From: Bradyrhizobium iriomotense
GTDB taxonomy: Bacteria > Pseudomonadota > Alphaproteobacteria > Rhizobiales > Xanthobacteraceae
Direction of reading: 5' to 3'
DNA: 64,000 nucleotides
NCBI RefSeq assembly: GCF_018129405.1
Contig: NZ_JAFCLP010000013.1
Location: 62,001 to 126,000, forward strand
The position numbers and the translations under genes were made by a program. Positions 1 to 7,813 of the stretch are shown here, piece by piece; the stretch's first letter is position 1; every line of letters begins with the position of its first letter. The notes under the pieces were generated by a model. The model did no database searches. It was given only the letters and a program-made list of their open reading frames with translations, and was not told where the DNA came from.

Positions 1-84
1 CCCTCCGCGAAAGCCGGGGGACGTCCGATCCGGCATGGTGCGAAGACCAAACAGTGCCGATGCCTCGGCACAACGGAGCGTTCT

Positions 85-873
85 ATGACCCAACTTGATC
101 ACCAGGTTCATTCCATCGGCCCGGAGGTTGCGGGCTCACGCATTTTCAAGTTCATCGCCTTTCTGTACGGAATTGCGGCATATCTCGTCTTTTTCGTCAC
201 CATTCTCTACGCCATCGGCTTCGTCATGGGGGTGATGGTGCCGAAGACCATCGACACCGGAGCAGAAGCGCCCGTCGTTCGCGCGGTCATCATCAATCTG
301 CTGCTGATGTCGCTGTTTGCGGTTCAACACAGCGTGATGGCGCGACAACAATTCAAGGCGTGGTGGACGCAGTTCGTCCCCAAGCCGGTCGAGCGCTCGA
401 CCTACGTGTTGTTCGCGAGCCTGTCGTTGCTCCTCCTGTTCTGGCAGTGGCGTCCGCTGCCCGCGGTCATATGGGAGGTCGAGAACCCCGATCTTGCCGT
501 GACGGTGGTCACGCTGTCCTTTGCGGGCTGGGTGCTGGTCTTCACCTCGACCTTCATCATCAACCATTTCGAATTGTTCGGCCTGTCTCAGGTGGCCGAT
601 CATCTCGTCGGCAGGGAAGCCGCACCGCCGCGTTTCAAGACGCCGCTGCTCTACAAGTTCGTCCGTCATCCGATCTATCTCGGTTTCATCATCGCGTTCT
701 GGGCGGCGCCGGTCATGACTGTGGGACATCTGCTGTTCGCGGCCGTGACCACGCTCTACATCTTCGTCGGCATCGCGCTGGAGGAGCACGACCTCGTCGA
801 TCTCTTCGGCGACGAGTACCGGCAGTACAAACAACGGGTGTCGATGCTTATTCCCTGGCGCAGATCAGTATAG
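85..873 (+). CDS. mddA: MddA-like methanethiol S-methyltransferase (NnrU/ICMT-like membrane methyltransferase)
   Basis: A 262-residue integral membrane protein with about five or six hydrophobic segments (near residues 22-50, 70-85, 105-125, 140-160, 195-235). The C-terminal half carries the methyltransferase pattern of the isoprenylcysteine methyltransferase-like superfamily: VRHPIYLGF near residue 200, then LEEHDLVDLFGDEYRQY and a terminal MLIPW. Length and pattern fit MddA, which S-methylates methanethiol to dimethyl sulfide using S-adenosylmethionine; such enzymes are known in Bradyrhizobium. The family is related to NnrU-type proteins, so the substrate is inferred. ATG start at 85; no other candidate start is better placed. 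It stands alone, followed after a short gap by the GFA gene. An unspecified membrane methyltransferase is the alternative. Confidence 0.72.
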   Translation: MTQLDHQVHSIGPEVAGSRIFKFIAFLYGIAAYLVFFVTILYAIGFVMGVMVPKTIDTGAEAPVVRAVIINLLLMSLFAVQHSVMARQQFKAWWTQFVPKPVERSTYVLFASLSLLLLFWQWRPLPAVIWEVENPDLAVTVVTLSFAGWVLVFTSTFIINHFELFGLSQVADHLVGREAAPPRFKTPLLYKFVRHPIYLGFIIAFWAAPVMTVGHLLFAAVTTLYIFVGIALEEHDLVDLFGDEYRQYKQRVSMLIPWRRSV

Positions 874-961
874 TCTTCGCCTCGCGCCATGCGTCCACCG
901 AAAGGAGGACGCGTGGCGCCCCGACACGCGATATCGATCCTTCATCATGGAGACGACCCAA

Positions 962-1384
962 ATGAAACATGTCGGAAACTGCTTCTGCGGCGCTGTCACG
1001 GTCGAGGTCACGGGCGCGCCGGAGGCGATGGGTTATTGCCATTGCCGCTCCTGCCGGTCCTGGTCCGGCGGACCGGTGAACGCCTTCAGCCTGTGGAAGC
1101 CCGAAGCCGTGCGCGTCACCGAGGGCGCCCAGCATGTCGAGACCTTCGCCAAGACGCCGCTCAGCCAGCGCAAATATTGCAGGAAGTGCGGTGGCCATCT
1201 CATGACCAATCACCCGCCGCTCGGTCTCGTCGACGTCTTCACCGCCACCCTTCCCACGCTCGCGTTCACGCCCGGCGTCCACGTCAATTACGCCGAGACC
1301 GTGCTGCCGATGCGCGACGGCCTGCCCAAGCTGAAGGATTTCCCCGCCGAGTTCGGCGGCAGCGGCGAGATGATGCAGGAGTAG
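962..1384 (+). CDS. GFA family zinc-binding protein (glutathione-dependent formaldehyde-activating enzyme-like)
   Basis: A 140-residue cytosolic protein with the cysteine pattern of the GFA/CENP-V fold: CFC at residues 7-9, CHCRSC at 26-31 and CRKC at 73-76, which should bind two zinc ions. Family members were named for formaldehyde-glutathione condensation, but most have no proven activity, so the name is structural only. I chose the ATG at 962 because GGAGA lies eight bases upstream and family members usually begin with a short MKHxGxC lead. An in-frame ATG at 947 would add five residues without a ribosome site. It is followed by a palindromic element and a convergent regulator gene. Confidence 0.8.
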   Translation: MKHVGNCFCGAVTVEVTGAPEAMGYCHCRSCRSWSGGPVNAFSLWKPEAVRVTEGAQHVETFAKTPLSQRKYCRKCGGHLMTNHPPLGLVDVFTATLPTLAFTPGVHVNYAETVLPMRDGLPKLKDFPAEFGGSGEMMQE

Positions 1385-1395
1385 GGGTGCTCTTC

Positions 1396-1539
1396 GCCTC
1401 TCCCCGCGTGCGGGGAGAGGCCGGATTGCATCGAAGATGCAATCCGGGTGAGGGGGAATCTCCGCGAATCCAACTGTCAGTGCCCTTGCGGAGATTCCCC
1501 CTCACCCCGACCCTCTCCCCGCAAGCGGGGCGAGGGAGA
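1396..1539. repeat. Palindromic intergenic element, family A copy 1
   Basis: Two inverted half-elements. The left half is a CTCTCCCC/GGGGAGAG hairpin, then a GATTGCATC/GATGCAATC hairpin, then GGGTGAGGGGG. The right half is the inverted CCCCCTCACCC plus a CTCTCCCCGC hairpin. Six further copies lie in this window. It sits between convergent genes and may fold as a bidirectional terminator. Confidence 0.85.
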
Positions 1540-1543
1540 TGAC

Positions 1544-3103
1544 TCACCTCATCCCCGCCCGCCGCAATCCTTCCAGATAATGCGCACGGTCCTCTTGCCG
1601 CAGCATCGGCAATTCGCGCGTAATCCAGGCGAGCGAGATCCCGGGCTGGGTGCGGCGCAGGCCTTCCAGCGCGGACGCCGCGAGCTCGGGATCTCCCGAC
1701 ATGCCGGCGGCGGCGGTCAGCACGCGATGGGCGCCGACGAAATCGGCGCGCTGCCGCATCGATTCCCGTGCCATCTGCATGGATTGTTCGTAGTTGCAGC
1801 CGATGAACTGGGCATAGGCGGCAACGCCGCAATAGATCGCCGCGAGCGGATCGCGCGGGCTCAGCCGCAGCGCGCGGCGCGCGGCGGCATCGCCGTCCTG
1901 CCATCGTCCTGCGTAGCACAGCGTCACGCCGTAGAAGGCGTGCGCCATGGCGAAGTTCGGATTGAGCCGCAAGGCCAGCTCGAACTCGGCCAGCGCATCG
2001 TCGAAGCGGCGGCGGAACAGATAGGTATAGGCGAGGCCGAGATGGGCGAAGGCGTCCTCGCGATCGGCCTCCACCGCGGCGAGCGCCGCGCGTTCGGCGA
2101 CCGGCACGGTCGCGGCCAAGTCGGCCCAGCCCATATGCGCGCCGAAGATGTGACTGGTCGCGAGCAGGCCCAGCGCCTTGCCGTAGGCCGGGTCGATCGC
2201 GACGGCCTTCTCGAGCAGCCCCTGCGCCGTCGCATTGTCCTCGCGGGTGATGCGCCAGTAATGCGACAGCCCTCGCATCAACAGGCCCCAGGCGTCGAGG
2301 CTGCCCGGCGGCTTCTGCTGGGCACGAAAGCTCTCGGCGGCATAGAGCTGCGGCTCGATCGCGGCGACGATCGCCTCGGTGATCTCGTCCTGTACGGCGA
2401 AGATGTCGGCAAGCTCGCGGTCGTAGCGCTCGGCCCAGAGATGGCTGCCGGTCGAGACGTCGTTGAGCTGGGCCGAGACGCGCAGCCGGTCGCCGCTCCG
2501 CCGCACGCTGCCTTCGACCACGTAGCGCACGCCGAGCTCGCGCGCGACCTCGTGGATGTGAACGGCGCGGCCCTTGTAGACGAAGGAGGAATTGCGCGCG
2601 ATGACGAAGAACCAGCGCAGCTTCGACAGCGCGGTGATGATGTCCTCGCTGATGCCGTCGGAGAAATAATCCTGCTCGCGGTCGCCGCTCATGTTGGTGA
2701 AGGGCAGCACGGCGATGGCGGGCCGGTCGGGCAGCGCGAGCGCAGGCTGCGGCGCCGGGGTGAGGCGACCGAGCTCCGGCGGAACCGTGCCAAGCTGTGT
2801 CTGCACGTCGCCGACGAAGCGAAATCCCTTGCGCGCGATGGTACGGATCAGCGCCTGGTTCGCGCCGTTGTCGCCGATCGCCTTGCGGGCCGCGTTGATC
2901 CGGCTGGTCAGGGTGGATTCGGACACGCTGCGCCCGTGCCAGATCTTGTCGATCAGCTCGTCCTTGCTGACCACCCGGTCGCGATTCTCCATGAGATGGA
3001 CCACGAGATCGAAAACCTGCGGTTCCACGGCAACGGGAACCTGCTCGCGGCTCAGCTCGCGCAGGTCAGTGTCGAGAAGATGATCCCGGAATAGAAACTG
3101 CAC
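1544..3103 (-). CDS. Winged-helix transcriptional regulator with TolB-like domain and TPR repeats
   Basis: A 519-residue predicted cytosolic regulator. Residues 1-100 form an OmpR/CadC-type winged helix (VVSKDELIDKIW, then SESTLTSRINAARKAIGD). Residues 125-250 match the TolB/FlgO-like domain common in CadC/adenylate-cyclase-like regulators (IAVLPFTNMSGD, DYFSDGISEDIITALS, YVVEGSVRRSGD, HLWAERYDRE). Residues 265-510 are TPR helices (LGLAYTYLFRRRFDDALAEF, AHAFYGVTLCYAGRWQDGD). No transmembrane helix is visible, unlike true CadC. The start codon is GTG at 3103. It is divergent from the lyase gene at 3554 across 450 bases, so it could regulate that gene, but its ligand is unknown. The architecture is common in rhizobia. 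Confidence 0.82.
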   Translation of the reverse strand: MQFLFRDHLLDTDLRELSREQVPVAVEPQVFDLVVHLMENRDRVVSKDELIDKIWHGRSVSESTLTSRINAARKAIGDNGANQALIRTIARKGFRFVGDVQTQLGTVPPELGRLTPAPQPALALPDRPAIAVLPFTNMSGDREQDYFSDGISEDIITALSKLRWFFVIARNSSFVYKGRAVHIHEVARELGVRYVVEGSVRRSGDRLRVSAQLNDVSTGSHLWAERYDRELADIFAVQDEITEAIVAAIEPQLYAAESFRAQQKPPGSLDAWGLLMRGLSHYWRITREDNATAQGLLEKAVAIDPAYGKALGLLATSHIFGAHMGWADLAATVPVAERAALAAVEADREDAFAHLGLAYTYLFRRRFDDALAEFELALRLNPNFAMAHAFYGVTLCYAGRWQDGDAAARRALRLSPRDPLAAIYCGVAAYAQFIGCNYEQSMQMARESMRQRADFVGAHRVLTAAAGMSGDPELAASALEGLRRTQPGISLAWITRELPMLRQEDRAHYLEGLRRAGMR

Positions 3104-3352
3104 GTCGAAACTCAGATCTCACGGCGGTATCGGGCAATAAAAAAACAAAATGGATTTCGACTTGAAGTCTGTGTGTCGACCGAGCGGTCTGCCCGGTTCA
3201 CCACGATCGCGTGATGGCAGCCATGCGGTTTTCGAGGAGGAATAGAACCCGAAATGAGAATCAGGCCGTTTCGGTCGGATTGTCGCGGGCACTCATGGGT
3301 CGAGCGCTGATCGCAGCCCGGATGAGCGGAGCGACATCCGGGACGACTATCG

Positions 3353-3427
3353 CCGTCATCCCCGCGCAACCGCGAAGCGGTTGTCGCTGGAGGCGCCCGA
3401 GCATAGCGGAGGCCTCGAAGGATGACG
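3353..3427. repeat. Palindromic element in the 3104-3553 intergenic gap
   Basis: The ends CGTCATCC (3354-3361) and GGATGACG (3420-3427) are inverted repeats enclosing an inner CAACCGCGAAGCGGTTG hairpin. The rest of the 450-base gap between the divergent regulator and lyase genes holds only small unsupported reading frames and presumably both promoters. Confidence 0.6.
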
Positions 3428-3553
3428 GAGCGCGGGGCGGCGCGATCGTCGTAACGGCCGCTGAACATGTGACGAACGGTGAATGTCCATTGCCGAACAC
3501 TGCGACCTGCGTAAGCTGCCCGCATACAGAACAACAGCCACGAAGAAACGCCC

Positions 3554-4915
3554 ATGCCCGCTCTTCACGCCTCGACCACCGTGCTCGACTCCATGCTGTT
3601 CCGCGATGCCTTCGGCACGCCCGAGATGCGCGAGGTGTTTTCCGACGTTGCGCTGGTCGCGCGCTATGCCGAGGTCGAGGTGGCGCTGGCGAAGGCGGAG
3701 GCGGCATGCGGCGTGATTCCGCAGAACGCTGCCGACCAGATCGCGGCGAGGACTAACGTCGCGGCGCTGGATTTCAATCTGCTCAGGCAAGAGACCGACA
3801 TCGTCGGCTATCCCATCCTTCCTTTGGTGCATCAGATGGTGAAGCAGTGCGGCGAGGCCGGCCGCTACGTGCATTGGGGCGCGACCACGCAGGACATCAT
3901 GGACACCGCCGTGGTGCTGCAACTGCGCGCCGCGCTCGAGATCGTCGAACGCGACATCGCCGGGCTGCGCAAGATCCTTGCCGATCTCTCGAAGCGCTAT
4001 CGCGACACGCCGATGGCGGGCCGCACCCATCTGCAGCAGGCGCTGCCGGTCACCTTCGGCTACAAGACCGCGATCTGGCTCGCGATGTTCGACCGCCACG
4101 CCGAGCGCCTGGCACAATTGAAGCCGCGCGTGCTGGTCGGCCAGTTCGCCGGCGCCGCCGGCACGCTGGCCTCGCTCGGCGACAAGGGGTTCGAGGTGCA
4201 GGAGGCGCTCTGCGCCGAGCTGAAGCTCGGCGTTCCCGCCTCGACCTGGCACGTCGCGCGCGACGGCTTTGCCGAGGCCGTGAACTTCCTCGCGCTCGTC
4301 ACGGGCTCGCTCGGCAAGATCGCGCTCGACATCATGATCATGGCCTCGACCGAGTTTGCCGAGGTTTACGAGCCCTTCGTCAAGGGCCGCGGCGCCTCCT
4401 CGACCATGCCGCAGAAGCGCAACCCGATCTCCTCGGAGCTGATGCTTGCGGCGTCCAAGGCCGTGCGCCAGCACGCCGGCCTGATGCTGGACGCGATGGT
4501 GCAGGATTTCGAGCGCGCCACCGGCCCCTGGCACGCCGAATGGATTGCGATCCCCGAAAGCTTCGTGCTGACCGCCGGCGCGCTGCACCAGGCGAAGTTC
4601 GCGCTCGCAGGCCTGATCGTGGACGAAAAGAAGATGAACGACAATCTCGCCGTCAGCCGCGGCCTGATTGTGGCCGAAGCGGTCATGATGGGGCTTGCGC
4701 CGCAAATCGGGCGGCAGGAGGCGCATGACGTGGTCTATGACGCCTGCCGCGAGGCTAACGACAAGGGGATCAGCCTCGCCGATGCGCTGTCCGCAGATTC
4801 ACGGATATCGAGCCGCATCGACCGTGCCACAATCGAGGCGCTCACCTCACCGAAAAATTACCTCGGGCTTGCGCCCGCCATGGTCGATCGGGTGCTCAGA
4901 TCCTCAACGCGTTGA
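3554..4915 (+). CDS. Adenylosuccinate lyase / 3-carboxymuconate cycloisomerase family protein
   Basis: A 453-residue enzyme of the fumarase/aspartase superfamily. The signature loop GASSTMPQKRNP is at residues 280-291 and includes the catalytic serine pair S282/S283. The other active-site blocks are HWGATTQDIMDTA and GRTHLQQALPVTFG. Helix lengths and the lack of a purB-type C-terminal domain fit the PcaB-like branch (3-carboxy-cis,cis-muconate cycloisomerase) as well as orphan adenylosuccinate lyase-like proteins. No other beta-ketoadipate or purine genes lie nearby, so the substrate is open. It probably eliminates or isomerises a succinyl- or carboxymuconate-type compound. ATG at 3554. The divergent TPR regulator is a candidate controller. 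Confidence 0.8.
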   Translation: MPALHASTTVLDSMLFRDAFGTPEMREVFSDVALVARYAEVEVALAKAEAACGVIPQNAADQIAARTNVAALDFNLLRQETDIVGYPILPLVHQMVKQCGEAGRYVHWGATTQDIMDTAVVLQLRAALEIVERDIAGLRKILADLSKRYRDTPMAGRTHLQQALPVTFGYKTAIWLAMFDRHAERLAQLKPRVLVGQFAGAAGTLASLGDKGFEVQEALCAELKLGVPASTWHVARDGFAEAVNFLALVTGSLGKIALDIMIMASTEFAEVYEPFVKGRGASSTMPQKRNPISSELMLAASKAVRQHAGLMLDAMVQDFERATGPWHAEWIAIPESFVLTAGALHQAKFALAGLIVDEKKMNDNLAVSRGLIVAEAVMMGLAPQIGRQEAHDVVYDACREANDKGISLADALSADSRISSRIDRATIEALTSPKNYLGLAPAMVDRVLRSSTR

Positions 4916-5028
4916 AAACCAAGATGCGTGAAACCACGTATCTTTCCCGTCTCGCAAGGCGCTCGCATACTTGTGTCTCGCGATGCTAGGCTTAGATTGA
5001 ACGAGAGACTTTCGGCAGAGGACCCGGC

Positions 5029-6285
5029 ATGACCGATCAACGCATCACCGCCACTCCCATCGATCCCGCGAAACTCGACCGGCTGGCCGAGGTGGCGGTG
5101 AAGGTGGGCCTGGGCTTGCGGCCGGGACAGGATCTGCTGCTGACGGCGCCGGCGATCGCGCTGCCGCTGGTGAGGCGGATCGCCGTGCATGCCTACAAGG
5201 CCGGTGCCGGCATCGTCACGCCGATCCTGTCGGACGAGGAGATGACGCTGGCGCGCTATCGCCACGGTCACGACAACAGTTTCGATCGCGCCGCCAGCTG
5301 GCTCTACGAGGGTATGGCCAAGGCCTTCGCGGACAACACCGCACGGCTCGCCATCGTCGGCGACAATCCGATGCTGCTGTCGGGCGAGGATCCGTCCAAG
5401 GTCGCACGCGCCAGCAAGGCCAATTCCATGGCCTATCAGCCCGCGCTGGAAAAGATCGTCAATTTCGACACCAACTGGAACATCATCGCCTATCCGAGCC
5501 CGTCCTGGGCCAGGCAGGTCTTCCCCAATGATCCCGAGGACGTCGCCGTCGGCAAGCTCGCGGAGGCGATCTTCGCCGCGTCCCGCGTCGACCGTGAAGA
5601 CGCCATGGGCAATTGGGCGAGCCACAATGCGGTGCTGCGCGAGCGCACCAACTGGCTCAACGGCCAGCGTTTTCGTGCGTTGCAATATTCGGGCCCGGGC
5701 ACCGACCTCACCATCGGGCTCGCCGACGGCCATGAATGGGAAGGCGGCGCCTCGCTGTCCAAGAACGGCATCAGCTGCAACGCCAACATCCCGACCGAGG
5801 AGGTCTTCACCACGCCGCATTGCCGGCGCGTCTATGGCCATGTCGTGAGCTCGAAGCCGCTGTCCTACCAGGGCACGCTGATCGACAATATCGCTGTGCG
5901 CTTCGAGGACGGCAAGATCGTCGATGCCAAGGCCTCGCGCGGCGCGGAGGTGCTCAACAAGGTGCTCGACACCGACGAGGGCGCCCGCCGGCTCGGCGAG
6001 GTGGCGCTGGTGCCGCATTCCTCGCCGATCTCGCAGAGCGGATTATTGTTCTACAACACGCTGTTCGACGAGAACGCCGCCTCGCACATCGCGCTCGGCC
6101 AGTGCTATTCCAAATGCTTCGTCAACGGCGCCCAGCTCACGCCGCAGCAGATCGCCGCGCAGGGCGGTAACCAGAGCCTGATCCATATCGACTGGATGAT
6201 CGGCTCGGCCGAGACCGATATCGACGGCATTCTCGCCGACGGCAGCAAGGTCCCGGTGTTCCGCAAGGGCGAGTGGGCGAAGTAG
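5029..6285 (+). CDS. M29 family aminopeptidase (AmpS/AmpT/PepS-like)
   Basis: A 418-residue cytosolic metalloaminopeptidase. The M29 metal and active-site residues are all present: IPTEEVFTTP with E258, LGEVALVP with E324, H353 and Y360 in the block FDENAASHIALGQCY, and LIHIDWMIG with H386 and D388. The spacings between E258, E324, H353 and Y360 agree with characterised M29 enzymes, which use a two-metal centre to remove N-terminal residues. The N-terminal domain (residues 10-180) has the usual GLRPGQDLLL opening. ATG at 5029 after an upstream GGCAGAGGA. It stands alone, 113 bases after the lyase, and is followed by a family A palindrome that may end the transcript. Confidence 0.9.
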   Translation: MTDQRITATPIDPAKLDRLAEVAVKVGLGLRPGQDLLLTAPAIALPLVRRIAVHAYKAGAGIVTPILSDEEMTLARYRHGHDNSFDRAASWLYEGMAKAFADNTARLAIVGDNPMLLSGEDPSKVARASKANSMAYQPALEKIVNFDTNWNIIAYPSPSWARQVFPNDPEDVAVGKLAEAIFAASRVDREDAMGNWASHNAVLRERTNWLNGQRFRALQYSGPGTDLTIGLADGHEWEGGASLSKNGISCNANIPTEEVFTTPHCRRVYGHVVSSKPLSYQGTLIDNIAVRFEDGKIVDAKASRGAEVLNKVLDTDEGARRLGEVALVPHSSPISQSGLLFYNTLFDENAASHIALGQCYSKCFVNGAQLTPQQIAAQGGNQSLIHIDWMIGSAETDIDGILADGSKVPVFRKGEWAK

Positions 6286-6310
6286 CCCGTGATCGTGCCC
6301 CGGAGCTCTT

Positions 6311-6442
6311 CACCTCTCCCGAAGGGAGAGGTCGGGTCGCATCGTAAGATGCGATCCGGGTGAGGGGTTCTGGTGTCACTGATCGCCGCGGCCCCTCACC
6401 CGGATTGCTGCGCAATCCGACCTCTCCCCGTCGGGGAGAGGT
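6311..6442. repeat. Palindromic intergenic element, family A copy 2
   Basis: Same two-armed layout as the other family A copies. The inner hairpin is GTCGCATC/GATGCGATC, different from copy 1 yet still self-complementary. The right half carries GGATTGCTGCGCAATCC. It lies between the convergent aminopeptidase and orphan gene. Confidence 0.85.
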
Positions 6443-6472
6443 GAGCGTCCTCGCGACAGTCCCTCCTGCCTC

Positions 6473-7027
6473 TCACGCCGCCGCGTTGCGCAGCATCGGG
6501 TTGTTGTCGATGCTGAAACGGTTGAACAACGTCGTGAACGGGGTGCCGTCGGTGGTTCGCACGATGGCGTCGGAGGCGGCGACCGCTTCGTAGAGCGCGC
6601 CGACGGGATCGTCCGGCTCGGCGAGGTCGAGGCTTCTGCGGATGTCCTCGCGGGCCTCGTTGATCTCATCCTCGTCGTCCAGTGTCGCCTCCAGCGCATC
6701 CGCCGCGCGCCGCATCTCCAGGAGGTCGCCGCCGGCGGAAAACTTGAGGATATCGAGCCAGTAGGGGCGAGCGATGACGAGCTGGATCAATGCCTCGAAG
6801 CTCTCCGCGATGATTCCCGCGCGGCCCTCCGATGACACGTAGAGCACATTCTGCGACGGCAGCAGCACGAACGCGCCGCCGGAGCCGTCGCTGCCGATCT
6901 GCCGCGGGCTTTCTATGCCGTCGATGGTGAACCAGGGCTCTTCGTCCTGCGCGAAGGACACATCGAAGCCGCCGAGCCGGGCGACCACGTCGCCTTTGGC
7001 TGTCAGAGCCTCTGGGCTGAGGGGCAT
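6473..7027 (-). CDS. Conserved hypothetical protein, weakly SUKH (SMI1/KNR4)-like
   Basis: A 184-residue acidic soluble protein with no signal peptide or membrane segment. The middle block, GSDGSGGAFVLL followed by VLYVSSEGRAGIIAESFEAL, resembles the SUKH fold used by SMI1/KNR4 and some immunity proteins. This is only a visual resemblance. The C-terminal third is acidic and helical (DDEDEINEAREDIRRSLDLA). The start is well supported: AAAAAGGAG lies eight bases upstream of the ATG. No toxin gene is adjacent; neighbours are an aminopeptidase (convergent) and a cupin (divergent). Function unknown. Confidence 0.7.
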   Translation of the reverse strand: MPLSPEALTAKGDVVARLGGFDVSFAQDEEPWFTIDGIESPRQIGSDGSGGAFVLLPSQNVLYVSSEGRAGIIAESFEALIQLVIARPYWLDILKFSAGGDLLEMRRAADALEATLDDEDEINEAREDIRRSLDLAEPDDPVGALYEAVAASDAIVRTTDGTPFTTLFNRFSIDNNPMLRNAAA

Positions 7028-7258
7028 CGGTGTGGCTCCTTTTTGCTTCTTCGCGCACTTTGTCGCACCCCGGAAAAGATCGGTTCATGTGCGCGGATTT
7101 GCAGGGAAATCGTGACGTTAGCTGCTTCGCACCTGCAACTTGCGGATGATTGTCGGGGCCCGCGTAAGAAAGAATTAAAAGCCGGCCACTAGCGTTCCAA
7201 ACATCTTTCAATCCGGGCCGAGACCCGGCCATACATATTAATATCCCTGGGGAAGTAG

Positions 7259-7714
7259 ATGTCGCGTTCATTGATTGAAATCGGTAGTTGCAATGTGGAG
7301 CTCGAGCTGCGGCCGATCGAGCCGTCCTGGATCATCGAAGGCAATCCGGTGTCGCGCTCGCACGTCCTGTCGACCAGTGCCGACGGCACCGCCCAGACAA
7401 TCATCTGGCATTGCACCGAAGGCCGCTTCAACTGGTACTACGACATCGACGAGACGATCATGATCATGGAAGGATCGATCGTGCTCGAGAGCGATGGGCT
7501 CCCGCCGAAGCGCTATGGCCCCGGCGACGTCATCTTCTTCCGCGACGGCGCGCATGCCAAATGGCATGTCGAAGGCCACGTCAAGAAGATCGCCTTCTGC
7601 CGCAAGACCAATCCGGTGATGATCGGTTTCCTGATCCGCGTCGTCAACAAGCTCAAGAAGATGTTCGCCTTCAGCGGCGAGCGCCGTCCGGCCTCGCTGA
7701 TGGGCGCCGGCTAA
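7259..7714 (+). CDS. Cupin domain protein (Cupin_3 / DUF861 type)
   Basis: A 151-residue single-domain cupin. The barrel motifs are EGRFNWYYDIDETIMIMEG and YGPGDVIFFRDGAHAKWHV, matching the Cupin_3 group that includes ureidoglycine aminohydrolase-like and sugar-binding proteins. The usual metal-binding histidines are mostly absent, so this may not be a metalloenzyme. A basic amphipathic tail follows (residues 120-145, LIRVVNKLKKMFAF). ATG at 7259 preceded by GGGGAAGTAG. The gene is monocistronic with a strong terminator directly downstream. Its role is unknown. Confidence 0.75.
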   Translation: MSRSLIEIGSCNVELELRPIEPSWIIEGNPVSRSHVLSTSADGTAQTIIWHCTEGRFNWYYDIDETIMIMEGSIVLESDGLPPKRYGPGDVIFFRDGAHAKWHVEGHVKKIAFCRKTNPVMIGFLIRVVNKLKKMFAFSGERRPASLMGAG

Positions 7715-7758
7715 TCATCCAACAACGGTTTCAAGGACGCTTCCCAGCGGCCACGACG

Positions 7759-7792
7759 AAGAGGGGTCGGGATCAACATCCCGGCCCCTCTT
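7759..7792. terminator. Strong hairpin terminator between convergent genes
   Basis: A 15-base stem at 7759-7773 pairs with 7778-7792 around a CAAC loop, with one G-U wobble. It separates the cupin gene from the convergent amidohydrolase and should stop transcription from both sides. Confidence 0.8.
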
Positions 7793-7813
7793 CTCGTCAG
7801 GACATAGACGCTG

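Noticed and set aside
1396-1539. Family A palindromes as attC sites, IS ends or CRISPR repeats
   Set aside because: No transposase or integrase is nearby, there are no target-site duplications that I can see, and copies are dispersed singly.
3104-3553. Short open frames on both strands between the regulator and the lyase
   Set aside because: They lack ribosome sites and family resemblance, and they overlap a palindrome and the likely promoters.
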